64,000 bases of DNA. Origin: an uncultured Cohaesibacter sp. GTDB taxonomy: Bacteria; Pseudomonadota; Alphaproteobacteria; Rhizobiales; Cohaesibacteraceae. Positions within the stretch are counted from its first letter, which is position 1; each line of letters opens with the position of its first letter. The notes beneath the pieces are model-generated. The model was given only the letters and a program-made list of their open reading frames with translations. It had not been told where the DNA came from and did no database searches. This document shows, one piece after another, positions 20,114-29,360 of this stretch. The stretch is from the NCBI RefSeq assembly GCF_963664735.1, contig NZ_OY761553.1, positions 511,303 to 575,302 on the forward strand, in the 5' to 3' direction. The position numbers were made by a program, and so were the translations under genes.

Positions 20114-20389
20114 ATGAACAAGAACGAACTGATCTCTGCTGTGGCGGAAAAAGCAGAACTCACCAAAGCTCAGGCTGGCGAAGCAGTTGATGCGCTGTTT
20201 GACATCATTTCCGACACGTTGAAGAGCGGTGATGAAGTCCGTATCATCGGCTTTGGTAACTTCTCTGTCACCGAACGTGCTGCGACTGAAGGCCGTAACC
20301 CCCGCACTGGCGACACGATCCAGATTCCTGCATCAAAAACGCCAAAGTTCAAAGCTGGTAAGGGTCTCAAGGACGCTGTTAACAGCTAA
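20114..20389 (+). CDS. hupB: DNA-binding protein HU
   Basis: A 91-residue histone-like protein that bends DNA and compacts the nucleoid as a dimer. [20 protein letters not shown] and the DNA-binding arm [20 protein letters not shown] with the intercalating proline region are typical. The C-terminus [15 protein letters not shown] is intact. AAAAGG lies upstream of the ATG. It is followed by a very strong terminator and preceded by the lon terminator, so it is a single-gene unit. Confidence 0.97.
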   Translation: MNKNELISAVAEKAELTKAQAGEAVDALFDIISDTLKSGDEVRIIGFGNFSVTERAATEGRNPRTGDTIQIPASKTPKFKAGKGLKDAVNS

Positions 20390-20426
20390 TAGGGGTGGAC
20401 CTGATCTACTCTTGATAAGAATTTGA

Positions 20427-20457
20427 CCCCCGGTTCTCCAAAGAATCGGGGGTTTTT
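20427..20457 (+). terminator. Intrinsic terminator of hupB
   Basis: Eleven-pair stem CCCCCGGTTCT / AGAATCGGGGG with loop CCAA, followed by five T residues, 37 bases after the hupB stop. Confidence 0.93.
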
Positions 20458-20506
20458 GTTCCCCGCGATAGTGACTACGCAAAAAGCGACAGGAAGCGAG
20501 ACGATC

Positions 20507-21016
20507 ATGAGCGATGCTCTTCTAGTACCCGATTGTGAACAGTGCGCAGCGCTATGCTGTATTAGTCTGGCGTTCGATAAATCGGATGATTTCCCGATCG
20601 ATAAACCGAATGGCGAGGCCTGCCCGAATCTGTCGGAAACACAGACCTGCAAGATTTATAATGAGCGCGAGCAGCAAGGTTATCGGGGATGTATGCATTT
20701 TGATTGTCTGGGGGCAGGCCAAAGGGTGACGCAGGAAGTTTTCGCTGGCAAGAACTGGCGTGCAGAGCCGAAGCTCGTGGGGCCAATGACGAGTGCATTT
20801 GTCATCATGCTCAAAATCCACCAGCTTTTGGGCTTGCTGCAAACGGCGTCACAGCTGCCGCTGACTTACGATGAAATGGATCGTTATGATGTGCTCATGA
20901 GTGACCTGACACCGCCTGAGGGCTGGACAGAGGAGCTTCTGGGGGAATTTGAAGGGCAGGGCACAGAAAAGGTCGTTCATGCCTTTCTGCAGTCGCTACG
21001 GCATCATGTGGCTTGA
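20507..21016 (+). CDS. Cysteine-cluster protein of unknown function
   Basis: A 169-residue protein with eight cysteines in its first 67 residues: C10, C13, C17, C18, C39, C48, C62 and C67. The spacing (C-x2-C-x3-CC, then further cysteines in TCKIYNERE and GYRGCMHFDCLGAG) resembles metal- or Fe-S-binding cysteine clusters of the YkgJ kind, though the family is not certain. The rest is helical with no signal peptide or membrane segment, so it is probably cytoplasmic. The ATG at 20507 is chosen over an upstream extension that would cross the hupB terminator; GGAAGCGAG precedes it. No operon partner. A metal-related function is inference. Confidence 0.75.
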   Translation: MSDALLVPDCEQCAALCCISLAFDKSDDFPIDKPNGEACPNLSETQTCKIYNEREQQGYRGCMHFDCLGAGQRVTQEVFAGKNWRAEPKLVGPMTSAFVIMLKIHQLLGLLQTASQLPLTYDEMDRYDVLMSDLTPPEGWTEELLGEFEGQGTEKVVHAFLQSLRHHVA

Positions 21017-21169
21017 GTTGAGGGCCGTCAACGGCGAATATGCAGCCTATTTGCAACAGTGGTGCAAGTCGCAAAGATCACGTAGGTTTCATTTGAAAGG
21101 AACCAGCAATGGCTAATTCTATCTTTAGAGGAGTCTTTGCCGCAATTTCCATGCGAATGGTTTGAGGAA

Positions 21170-21246
21170 TGGTGGGTGATGAGAGATTCGAACTCCCGAC
21201 CCTCTCGGTGTAAACGAGATGCTCTAACCAGCTGAGCTAATCACCC
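21170..21246 (-). tRNA. tRNA-Val (anticodon UAC), copy 1
   Basis: A 77-nt tRNA on the minus strand with acceptor GGGTGAT / ATCACCC, discriminator A and an encoded CCA end. The anticodon loop TTTACAC gives UAC. Its mature sequence appears identical to that of the copy at 21379. Confidence 0.96.
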
Positions 21247-21378
21247 GTCCAACATTCCTTTCGCAAGTGGCTCCGTTCCAAAAGCGTCTGGCGAGTTTCT
21301 TTAGAAAATCACCTGCTGCACCGAATTCAATCTGCTGATTTGACTTCGAGCGCTTTCGATAAACGAAAGCTTTAAGAA

Positions 21379-21455
21379 TGGTGGGTGATGAGAGATTCGA
21401 ACTCCCGACCCTCTCGGTGTAAACGAGATGCTCTAACCAGCTGAGCTAATCACCC
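21379..21455 (-). tRNA. tRNA-Val (anticodon UAC), copy 2
   Basis: Same 77-nt sequence as the copy at 21170, including the CCA end, separated from it by 132 bp. As the upstream copy on the minus strand it is probably the first gene of a two-tRNA transcript. Confidence 0.96.
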
Positions 21456-21477
21456 GTGCGCCAATGTGCGTGAGGTG

Positions 21478-21506
21478 CTTTTAGATGCTGAGTGCCGGGC
21501 ATGCAA
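21478..21506 (-). promoter_or_regulatory. Possible promoter of the tRNA-Val pair
   Basis: On the minus strand TTGCAT-N17-TAAAAG, ending 23 bases before the tRNA 5' end. Consensus match is moderate; the spacing and position suit a tRNA promoter. Confidence 0.35.
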
Positions 21507-21780
21507 CAAAAAAATGACAGTTAAAATCATTCTCTGGGGAAATCGGGTTAGATATGAACAGGCAACATTTTTGTGGCCGGGCTTTGTCGGATTCTCCAGG
21601 AGCGGAAAGTTCGTTGTTCCTGATCTTTCAAGAGAAATTTCCGACAAAATGACCTTGCTGTTTGTGCAGATATAGAAGATGCCTTTGGATAAAATCGGGT
21701 TTCCAACAAGGGAAACCGCAGGAATAGGCCGGTTCTGCAAAAGGATTGTGAAATTTTCACAAAAAGAATTTCTTCTGCGC
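21507..21780. other. Spacer between divergent tRNA pairs
   Basis: Non-coding as far as I can see. A plus-strand ORF over 21466-21675 overlaps the tRNA-Val promoter region and resembles no family, so it was not called. Confidence 0.45.
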
Positions 21781-21809
21781 TTGACTTACCATCTCCCGCG
21801 TCGTATTTC
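21781..21809 (+). promoter_or_regulatory. Promoter of the tRNA-Asp pair
   Basis: TTGACT-N17-TATTTC, a good housekeeping promoter. Transcription would begin near 21816, about 50 bases before the first tRNA-Asp. Confidence 0.6.
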
Positions 21810-21866
21810 AGCGCCACTCCACACGGAACATGTCGCTTCGGCGACGGTGAGTGTGGTTCGGGTAAT

Positions 21867-21943
<77 letters not shown>

Positions 21944-21989
21944 TCCCGAAACCGCGCTGATAATCGCCCAGATTGTTGGCATAAAATGC

Positions 21990-22066
<77 letters not shown>

Positions 22067-22220
22067 TTTTCTCATTACATTTTCATTTGACATTGTTGTG
22101 ACACTGCTTGCTGCATTATTCTGTGCGAGCATGATTTGTGCTCAGAGAGTTGCTGTGTGCCCTCAGCCGCCGTATTGGCGCGATCTCTGAGGTTTCTTGT
22201 CAAGTCTTGGCTACATAATG

Positions 22221-22252
22221 AAAAAGGCCACAGAGGACGTCTGCGGCCTTTT
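22221..22252 (-). terminator. Terminator of the PfkB kinase gene (possibly bidirectional)
   Basis: Arms AAAAGGCCGCAGA and TCTGTGGCCTTTT (minus strand) with loop CGTCC. On the minus strand all pairs hold (one G-U); on the plus strand the same position is an A-C mismatch, so it is best as a terminator of the minus-strand gene while still able to stop tRNA transcripts. Confidence 0.8.
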
Positions 22253-22297
22253 AAACGGGTTCTTGATTTCAGGACTGAAAGATATTTGATCCAGTTC

Positions 22298-23401
22298 TTA
22301 GTCTTGCCATGTCCAGAGTGAAACTGGCAGGCTTTCCTTGTCTGCTTCCCAGCGTTTTTCGATTTCCTTGATGGTCAACAGGCCGCTCTGGGTATCAACA
22401 TACTCACAAACGGATGAGGAGTTGATCGTCGCGATCTGAAGGGCTTTCTCTGGCGTTGCGCCAGCGCCCAGAATGGCTCCAAAGGTTGAGGTGAAGGCAT
22501 CACCTGCGCCAGCTGTGCCGCGAACGTTGGTTTTCTTGATCGGGCAATGGTAGATACCAGTTTCACAGCCCAAATAAGCGCCGCCGGTGCCATCGGTGAT
22601 CAGGATATATTTTGGACCGATTGACATCAGCAAGGACATAAAGCCGGACAGCGAGCAGTGGACGTGATCCATGATAAGACCGCGTGTCATCAGGCTCTTG
22701 TTTGCGCTTTCGTCCATTTTAACAGCGCGCATGTTGGAGTGCTTTGTGTAATCCAGCAGAGCAGGCATCAGCAGTTCTGCTTCAGCGCGGTTGATGTTGA
22801 TGAGGTCGATGTTTTTTGCTGTGTCGAGAAATTCCTTGGCACGGCGGTTGATCTGACGTTCACCAGGGTTGGCAACAACAAAAGCTCCGGCTTCCTTGCC
22901 GCGCTGGCAAATGATTGGGAATGCTTCAGCTGATTCATTGGACATTGGCGCGATATGCAAAAGCTCGGCGCCTTCGAAAATGCCTTCGTGAATGTCTTTG
23001 TCGGTCACACGGCAGTTAGCGCCGCGTGCTGTAAAGATGGATGCGTTGCGGTCGTGCGATGCGATCATGACCGAGCAGCCTGTGATTGCCTTATCGGTTG
23101 TCATCAAGCCCTTATCGGAAAGACCTTCTTTCTCCAGCAGATGGCGCACCATTTCTGCTTCGATGTCTTCACCGATTTTAACGTTTGGCGTAACTTCGTT
23201 GCCAAGGCGAGAGAGGGATACTGCGGCATTGATGGCGCCGCCGCCGACATGAGTAGAGATGTTCAGCGCGTCAATCTTGCGACCCTGCTCAAGCATCAAA
23301 AATGAATTGTGCGCATTGGTCATGGAAATGCGTTCAATGTCATTGTCGGCAACAATGGTAATGATGTCGATCATTGCGGAGCCGATTGTTGCTGTTTTCA
23401 T
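22298..23401 (-). CDS. PfkB family sugar or nucleoside kinase
   Basis: A 367-residue cytoplasmic kinase of the ribokinase/PfkB family. The N-terminal part has VGGGAINAAVSLSRLG, equivalent to signature 1, and the C-terminal part has GTAGAGDAFTSTFGA, signature 2, with the catalytic base aspartate. ILITDGTGGAYLG is the strand before the anion hole. The start is the ATG at 23401 (MKTATIGSAMIDIITIV) with GAGG about nine bases upstream; a longer reading to 23566 has no support. Substrate is undetermined: adenosine, ribose and fructose-like sugars are all possible. It has no metabolic neighbours and its own terminator. Confidence 0.85.
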   Translation of the reverse strand: MKTATIGSAMIDIITIVADNDIERISMTNAHNSFLMLEQGRKIDALNISTHVGGGAINAAVSLSRLGNEVTPNVKIGEDIEAEMVRHLLEKEGLSDKGLMTTDKAITGCSVMIASHDRNASIFTARGANCRVTDKDIHEGIFEGAELLHIAPMSNESAEAFPIICQRGKEAGAFVVANPGERQINRRAKEFLDTAKNIDLININRAEAELLMPALLDYTKHSNMRAVKMDESANKSLMTRGLIMDHVHCSLSGFMSLLMSIGPKYILITDGTGGAYLGCETGIYHCPIKKTNVRGTAGAGDAFTSTFGAILGAGATPEKALQIATINSSSVCEYVDTQSGLLTIKEIEKRWEADKESLPVSLWTWQD

Positions 23402-24012
23402 CAGACTAGCCTCATTTTTGGTTGTTCGTCTTGGAAGACTGCGAGCGAGATTGTGGTCGCCCAATTGGTATTCAGCTTGTGCAACCCTATAAATTGGTTT
23501 TTTTATTCTCGCTCCGAAAAAAATCAAACTTGCAGTCCGGCTTACAATAGAATCCGTGAATTTCACAGAGTTATTTTGTTAGAACTAGGACTATAGTATA
23601 AAATTTCACACCAGATGATTGAATTGTGCCTTTCTTGCGAGAATGGATGAGAAAATTGCACAGCGCTATTTACGATTGAGTAAAGCTCACCTCTTTCTCC
23701 AAAATTTAATGCTACGTGAAGCGTAATGATCGGGATATGACCAACGTATAAAATTTGTTTGTTTGTTCGATTCGGCCTGTGAATCAGTTCCCTTTTCATC
23801 TCAGCTGTTAGTCGCTATCTGAGACAAAATGGCCCTGTCGGCCTTGCTTAAGTGTTTCTGCTGAGGTAATCGTGCAGCCGTTGAGGTTGATCTTGTATCC
23901 TGCTCTGACCAAGCTTATAGCTGTCTCAATTTTCTCTTGACGAAAGCGATAACAGGATTGAAACCTAAGGGCCTTGAAATACAAAGGACCTTTTCAAAAA
24001 GGACGGACCGTC
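23402..24012. other. Divergent AT-rich region between the PfkB kinase and nuoA
   Basis: About 610 bp without a supported gene. On the minus strand TTCAAT-N17-TATACT (23595-23623) could be the kinase promoter, giving a leader of about 190 nt. On the plus strand TTGTAT-N17-TATAGC (23893-23921) is a weak candidate for the nuo promoter. Both are tentative. Confidence 0.35.
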
Positions 24013-24378
24013 ATGGAAGAGCTGCTAAAAGACTATCTTCCCATAATTATCTTTATCGGCATTTCTCTGCTCATCGGTCTGGCATTGCTGGTGTCTCCTT
24101 TTATTGTGGCCTTCAAGAACCCCGATCCCGAAAAACTGTCAGCCTATGAGTGCGGTTTTAACGCCTTTGATGATGCGCGCATGCCGTTTGATGTGCGCTT
24201 TTATCTGGTTGCGATTCTCTTCATCATTTTCGATCTGGAGGTCGCGTTCCTCTTTCCGTGGGCCGTGGCTTTCGGCGATTTGGGGATATTCGGATTTACA
24301 TCAATGATGATCTTTCTTGCGATTCTCACTGTCGGATTCGTCTATGAATGGAAGAAAGGGGCGCTGGAATGGGATTGA
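24013..24378 (+). CDS. nuoA: NADH-quinone oxidoreductase subunit A
   Basis: A small membrane subunit of respiratory complex I. The 121 residues contain three predicted helices and the conserved segment [13 protein letters not shown]-like (here [15 protein letters not shown]), which forms the loop near the quinone site. The start at 24013 gives the exact family length and has AAGGACGG upstream; an earlier in-frame ATG at 23974 would add a charged leader. It is the first gene of the nuo operon. The nuoB start codon overlaps its 3' end by ten bases. Confidence 0.95.
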   Translation: MEELLKDYLPIIIFIGISLLIGLALLVSPFIVAFKNPDPEKLSAYECGFNAFDDARMPFDVRFYLVAILFIIFDLEVAFLFPWAVAFGDLGIFGFTSMMIFLAILTVGFVYEWKKGALEWD

Positions 24379-24950
24379 GTAACGAAAATCAGCCGCTGAT
24401 TGCCCAGCAGCCCAAAGGCATCATTGACCCGAAAACCGGCAAACCGATCGGACATGATGATCCTTTTGTTACGCAGATGCGTGAGGACCTGTCCGACAAA
24501 GGCTTCCTTGTTACCGCGACCGATGATCTGATCACCTGGGCGCGTACGGGGTCGTTGATGTGGATGACGTTCGGTCTGGCCTGTTGTGCGGTGGAAATGA
24601 TGCAGATGTCGATGCCGCGCTACGACTGCGAGCGTTTCGGTTTTGCTCCTCGCGGCTCTCCGCGTCAGTCGGACGTGATGATTGTTGCTGGCACACTGAC
24701 CAACAAGATGGCTCCGGCGCTGCGCAAGGTTTATGATCAGATGCCAGAGCCGCGCTATGTGATTTCCATGGGGTCTTGTGCGAACGGTGGCGGATACTAT
24801 CACTATTCCTATAGTGTTGTGAGAGGTTGTGATCGGGTTGTGCCGGTCGATATTTATGTGCCCGGTTGCCCGCCAACGGCGGAGGCTCTGCTTTATGGTG
24901 TGCTTCTGTTGCAAAAGAAGATACGGCGTACGGGGTCTATTGAACGCTGA
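24369..24950 (+). CDS. nuoB: NADH-quinone oxidoreductase subunit B
   Basis: The peripheral-arm subunit that holds Fe-S cluster N2, the last electron carrier before quinone. The 193 residues include the tandem cysteines in [10 protein letters not shown], a cysteine in [10 protein letters not shown] and CPGCPP, giving the four ligands. The start at MGLSNENQ matches rhizobial NuoB; the longer in-frame start at 24348 is less likely. It overlaps nuoA by ten bases and leads nuoC by 90 bp. Confidence 0.96.
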   Translation: MGLSNENQPLIAQQPKGIIDPKTGKPIGHDDPFVTQMREDLSDKGFLVTATDDLITWARTGSLMWMTFGLACCAVEMMQMSMPRYDCERFGFAPRGSPRQSDVMIVAGTLTNKMAPALRKVYDQMPEPRYVISMGSCANGGGYYHYSYSVVRGCDRVVPVDIYVPGCPPTAEALLYGVLLLQKKIRRTGSIER

Positions 24951-25040
24951 TTGTCGGCAAATGAATTGCAAGTCGGCCCATTAGAGATGTGCCACCACTT
25001 TATTGAGAAGCCTGTTTGGCTTTGATGAGGATGATACGCA

Positions 25041-25643
25041 ATGGACGAGACATTACGAGATCTCGGCGACTATATCGATCTGGTGCTGGATGGGAAAATC
25101 GTCAATTGGCAAATTGCTTTTGGCGAATTGACGATCAATGCCAAGCGTGCCGAAATCGTTGAGGTTGTCCGGGTGCTTCGGGATGATCCTCGCTTGAAGT
25201 TTGTTTCCTTCATTGACCTCACTGCAGTTGATTATCCTGAACGTGAAGAGCGCTTCGATGTGGTCTATCATTTGTTGAGCCCGAAGCAGAATGCGCGGGT
25301 TCGGATCAAGATCTCTACGGATGAAACAACGCAGGTGGATTCGATTTGTGGAGTCTATCCGGGAGCCAATTGGTTCGAGCGCGAAGCCTATGACATGTAC
25401 GGTATTCTGTTTTCTGATCATCCCGATTTGCGCCGTCTGCTGACCGATTACGGCTTCGATGGACATCCGCTCCGCAAGGATTTTCCGCTCACAGGTTATT
25501 ATGAGGTTCACTATGACGATGAGAAAAAGCGTGTCGTTTATGAGCCGGTGAAACTGGATCAGGAATTTCGCAACTTTGATTTTCTCAGTCCCTGGGAAGG
25601 CGTTGATTACGCGCTGCCCGGAGACGAAAAGGCCGATGGCTGA
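25041..25643 (+). CDS. nuoC: NADH-quinone oxidoreductase subunit C
   Basis: The 30-kDa subunit of the complex I connecting module. The 200 residues contain [15 protein letters not shown] and the family signature [10 protein letters not shown], then [27 protein letters not shown]. It is separate from nuoD, not fused as in E. coli. GAGGATGATACGCA precedes the start. It is followed by nuoD after 29 bp. Confidence 0.96.
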   Translation: MDETLRDLGDYIDLVLDGKIVNWQIAFGELTINAKRAEIVEVVRVLRDDPRLKFVSFIDLTAVDYPEREERFDVVYHLLSPKQNARVRIKISTDETTQVDSICGVYPGANWFEREAYDMYGILFSDHPDLRRLLTDYGFDGHPLRKDFPLTGYYEVHYDDEKKRVVYEPVKLDQEFRNFDFLSPWEGVDYALPGDEKADG

Positions 25644-25672
25644 GAAGGGGACTGAGAGGAGACTGATGCGAC

Positions 25673-26863
25673 ATGGCTGAAACACAGGTCAGAAATTTCA
25701 ACATCAACTTTGGACCGCAGCATCCAGCCGCGCACGGTGTTTTGCGCATGGTGCTGGAGCTGAACGGCGAGATCGTAGAGCGTGTCGATCCGCATATTGG
25801 CCTTCTGCATCGGGGTACCGAAAAGCTGATCGAGCACAAGATCTATGCGCAGGCAACGCCCTATTTCGACCGGCTGGACTATGTTGCGCCGATGAACCAG
25901 GAGCACGCTTTCTGTCTGGCTGTTGAGCGGTTGTTGGGTCTGGAGGTTCCTCGCCGAGGGCAATTGATTCGAGTGCTATATTGCGAGATTGGCCGTATTC
26001 TCAACCATATTCTCAATATCACGACACAGGCGATGGATGTTGGTGCGCTTACTCCGATTCTGTGGGGCTTTGAAGAGCGTGAAAAGCTGATGGTCTTTTA
26101 TGAACGGGCCAGCGGCTCGCGCATGCATGCCAACTATTTCCGCGTCGGCGGTGTTCGCCAAGACCTGCCTGAAGAGTTGATCGACGATATCGAAGCTTTC
26201 TGTGATCCGTTCCTCAAGGTGGTCGGTGATATCGATACGATGCTCACCGACAACCGCATTTTCAAGCAGCGTAACGCTGATATCGGTGTGGTTGCTCTGG
26301 ATGATGCATGGGCTTGGGGCTTCTCCGGCACCATGGTTCGTTCATGCGGTGTGCCGTGGGATTTGCGCAAGAGCCAGCCTTATGAATGCTACTCGGAGCT
26401 GGAGTTTGACATTCCGATCGGTAAGCATGGCGATAATTATGACCGCTATCTGATGCGCATGGAAGAAATGCGCCAGTCGGTGCGGATCATGCGCCAGTGC
26501 ATTACCAAGCTGCGCGAGCCAGAGGGGCAAGGGCCGGTTTGTGCCGAAAATGACAAGATCGTGCCGCCGTCCCGTGCTGAAATGAAGCGCTCCATGGAAG
26601 CGCTGATCAATCATTTCAAGCTGCACACGGAAGGCTTCCATGTGCCAGCTGGCGAGGTCTACGCCGCAGTGGAAGCGCCCAAGGGCGAGTTCGGGGTCTA
26701 TTTGGTCTCGGATGGTAGCAACAAGCCTTACAAATGCAAGATACGGGCGCCGGGGTTTGCGCATCTTTCGGCAATGGATTTTCTGTCGCGCGGTTATCAG
26801 TTGGCCGACGTGTCTGCCATTCTGGGGTCTCTGGATCTGGTGTTTGGTGAAGTGGACCGTTAG
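25673..26863 (+). CDS. nuoD: NADH-quinone oxidoreductase subunit D
   Basis: The 49-kDa subunit, which with NuoB forms the quinone-binding chamber. It has 396 residues, related to the large subunit of NiFe hydrogenases but without metal ligands. The N-terminus [21 protein letters not shown] and the quinone-site histidine segment are intact, as are [13 protein letters not shown] and [22 protein letters not shown] precedes the start. There are 97 bp to nuoE. Confidence 0.97.
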   Translation: MAETQVRNFNINFGPQHPAAHGVLRMVLELNGEIVERVDPHIGLLHRGTEKLIEHKIYAQATPYFDRLDYVAPMNQEHAFCLAVERLLGLEVPRRGQLIRVLYCEIGRILNHILNITTQAMDVGALTPILWGFEEREKLMVFYERASGSRMHANYFRVGGVRQDLPEELIDDIEAFCDPFLKVVGDIDTMLTDNRIFKQRNADIGVVALDDAWAWGFSGTMVRSCGVPWDLRKSQPYECYSELEFDIPIGKHGDNYDRYLMRMEEMRQSVRIMRQCITKLREPEGQGPVCAENDKIVPPSRAEMKRSMEALINHFKLHTEGFHVPAGEVYAAVEAPKGEFGVYLVSDGSNKPYKCKIRAPGFAHLSAMDFLSRGYQLADVSAILGSLDLVFGEVDR

Positions 26864-26960
26864 GTCAAAACAGTCTGGCCCCTTTCGGGCCTGCATGATT
26901 TTAACATCGGCTTGTGATCGCCTTGCGGTCGGGTCGAACCAATAATGAGGAACGGCAGAC

Positions 26961-28013
26961 ATGAGTGTCCGTCGCCTACATAGCGAACAACCGGAGAGCT
27001 TCGAATTCTCGTCCGAGAATCTCGAATGGGCCCGGACTGTAATTGGTCGATATCCCGAGGGGCGTCAGGCGTCTGCGGTTATTCCGCTTTTGACGCGGGC
27101 GCAAGAGCAGGAAGGCTGGGTCACCCAGCCTGCGATCGAATATGTGGCCGACATGCTGTCCATGCCTTATATTCGGGTGCTTGAAGTGGCGACCTTTTAC
27201 ACCCAGTTCCTTTTGCAACCTGTGGGCAAGAAAGCTCATATTCAGGTTTGTGGCACCACGCCCTGTCGCTTGCGCGGGGCGGGCGACTTGATCCGCGTCT
27301 GCAAGAACAAGATTGCCGACAAGCAATTTGCTCTTTCCAAAGACGGAAATTTCTCTTGGGAAGAGGTGGAGTGCGCGGGGGCTTGCGTGAATGCTCCGAT
27401 GGTGCAGATTTCAAAAGACACCTACGAGGACTTGACGCCGGAAATCCTTGAAGACCTGATCGACAAGATCGAAGCCGGAGAGGAAATCAAGCCGGGGAGT
27501 CAAATCGGTCGGCAAGGGTCTGCTCCAGCGTCTGGTCCTGTTACACTGATTGATCCATCGCTTTATGACGGGTCCCGCGTGAAATGGGGGCTTGGTGCCG
27601 AGATCGTCGAGCCGGAAGAAGAAAAGCCCGCAGAGCCAGAGGCTAAGACTGAAGAAACCGAGGCAAAGCCTGAAGAAGTAGCTACCGCAAAAGCGGATAG
27701 TGAGAATGGCTCGCCTGAGCTTTTGTCAGAGCCGATTGATGGCAAGGCTGACAACCTCAAAGAGATCAGCGGTATCGGCCCCAAGATCGAGCAGAAACTC
27801 AATGCGCTTGGTGTTTTTCACTTCGCCCAGATTGCCAGCTGGAGCGATGACAATGCTGCATTTGTCGATAGCCAGCTTGCATTCCGAGGGCGGATTGCCC
27901 GTGAGGGATGGATCGAGCAGGCCAAGCTGTTGGCGTCCGGCGAGGAAACTGACTTTTCCAAGCGAGTTCAAGCCGGTGAGGTTTCTTCTAGCAAGAGCGG
28001 AGGTGATGCATAA
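26961..28013 (+). CDS. nuoE: NADH-quinone oxidoreductase subunit E with C-terminal HhH extension
   Basis: The 24-kDa subunit carrying the [2Fe-2S] cluster N1a, part of the NADH-oxidising module. The cluster ligands are visible in [12 protein letters not shown] (C-x4-C) and [10 protein letters not shown] (C-x3-C). At 350 residues the protein is much longer than the roughly 160-170 of most NuoE. The extra part is an acidic Glu/Lys/Pro-rich linker from about residue 215 and then, from about 264, a helix-hairpin-helix-like domain ([20 protein letters not shown]). Such extensions are known in alphaproteobacterial NuoE; their role is unclear. It overlaps nuoF in a TAATG junction. Confidence 0.94.
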   Translation: MSVRRLHSEQPESFEFSSENLEWARTVIGRYPEGRQASAVIPLLTRAQEQEGWVTQPAIEYVADMLSMPYIRVLEVATFYTQFLLQPVGKKAHIQVCGTTPCRLRGAGDLIRVCKNKIADKQFALSKDGNFSWEEVECAGACVNAPMVQISKDTYEDLTPEILEDLIDKIEAGEEIKPGSQIGRQGSAPASGPVTLIDPSLYDGSRVKWGLGAEIVEPEEEKPAEPEAKTEETEAKPEEVATAKADSENGSPELLSEPIDGKADNLKEISGIGPKIEQKLNALGVFHFAQIASWSDDNAAFVDSQLAFRGRIAREGWIEQAKLLASGEETDFSKRVQAGEVSSSKSGGDA

Positions 28014-29326
28014 TGGCCGTGATGCTTGAAGACCAGGACCGGATTTTCACCAATATCTATGGCATCCATGACTGGGGGCTGGAAGGGGCGCTGAAGCGCG
28101 GCTCATGGGATGGCACCCGCGGGCTGCTGCAAAAGGGGCGCGAGTGGATCATCAACGAGATGAAAGCGTCCGGTTTGCGCGGGCGCGGTGGGGCAGGCTT
28201 TCCCACAGGACTTAAATGGTCTTTCATGCCGCCCAAGCAGGAAGGCCGTCCGCATTATCTCGTCGTCAATGCCGATGAATCAGAGCCCGGAACCTGCAAA
28301 GACCGTGAGATCCTGCGCAATGACCCGCATCATTTGGTGGAAGGTTGTCTGATTGCCGGTTTTGCCATGAATGCTGACGCGGCTTTCATCTATGTGCGCG
28401 GCGAATTTATCCGCGAGCGCGAGCGGTTACAGGCCGCCGTTGATCAGGCCTATGAGAAGCGCCTGATCGGCAAGAATAATATTCACGGTTATGATTTCGA
28501 TATCATCGTTCATCATGGCGCCGGTGCCTATATCTGCGGCGAGGAAACGGCCTTGCTGGAATCGCTGGAAGGCAAGAAGGGACAACCGCGCCTGAAGCCG
28601 CCATTTCCGGCCAATGTCGGCCTTTATGGCTGTCCGACGACGGTCAATAATGTGGAATCCATCGCCGTTGCACCGACGATCCTGCGGCGCGGGGCGAACT
28701 GGTTCAAGGGGTTCGGTGCCGAGAATAACCACGGCACGAAGCTGTTTTGCGTGTCCGGCCATGTCAATCAGCCGGCGACCTTCGAGGAAGCCATGTCGAT
28801 CCCGTTCCGGGAGTTGATCGACAAGCATTGTGGCGGTATTCGCGGCGGTTGGGACAATCTTCTGGCGGTCATTCCGGGCGGCTCTTCGGTGCCCTGTGTT
28901 CCGGCTGACCAGATCATGGATTGCCCGATGGATTTCGATAGTCTCAAGGAGCTTGGTTCCGGTCTGGGGACAGCTGCGGTGATCGTCATGGACAAGTCCA
29001 CCGACATTATCGCGGCAATTGCCCGACTGTCCTATTTCTACAAGCATGAGAGCTGCGGCCAGTGTACGCCATGCCGTGAGGGAACTGGCTGGATGTGGCG
29101 CGTGATGGAACGCATGGCCAGGGGCGAAGCTCAGAAGAAAGAGATCGACATGCTGTTCGAGGTTTCCAAGCAGGTGGAAGGTCATACGATCTGCGCCCTT
29201 GGGGATGCTGCGGCTTGGCCGGTGCAGGGCCTCATTCGCCACTTCAGGCATGTGATCGAAGAGAGAATTGACCAGTATACGGCCAATCCGAAAGACGATT
29301 TGGCCCCGCTGGATGCGGCTGAATAG
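28013..29326 (+). CDS. nuoF: NADH-quinone oxidoreductase subunit F
   Basis: The 51-kDa subunit that binds NADH, FMN and the [4Fe-4S] cluster N3. The 437 residues include the nucleotide-binding glycines in [16 protein letters not shown], the FMN segment [16 protein letters not shown], and the N3 ligands [11 protein letters not shown] with the fourth cysteine in HTICALGD. Translation can start at 28013, coupled to the nuoE stop, or at the ATG at 28022. nuoG follows after 34 bp. Confidence 0.96.
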   Translation: MAVMLEDQDRIFTNIYGIHDWGLEGALKRGSWDGTRGLLQKGREWIINEMKASGLRGRGGAGFPTGLKWSFMPPKQEGRPHYLVVNADESEPGTCKDREILRNDPHHLVEGCLIAGFAMNADAAFIYVRGEFIRERERLQAAVDQAYEKRLIGKNNIHGYDFDIIVHHGAGAYICGEETALLESLEGKKGQPRLKPPFPANVGLYGCPTTVNNVESIAVAPTILRRGANWFKGFGAENNHGTKLFCVSGHVNQPATFEEAMSIPFRELIDKHCGGIRGGWDNLLAVIPGGSSVPCVPADQIMDCPMDFDSLKELGSGLGTAAVIVMDKSTDIIAAIARLSYFYKHESCGQCTPCREGTGWMWRVMERMARGEAQKKEIDMLFEVSKQVEGHTICALGDAAAWPVQGLIRHFRHVIEERIDQYTANPKDDLAPLDAAE

Positions 29327-29360
29327 GCCGATAGAGTTTAACGCAACGGAGACACGTTCG

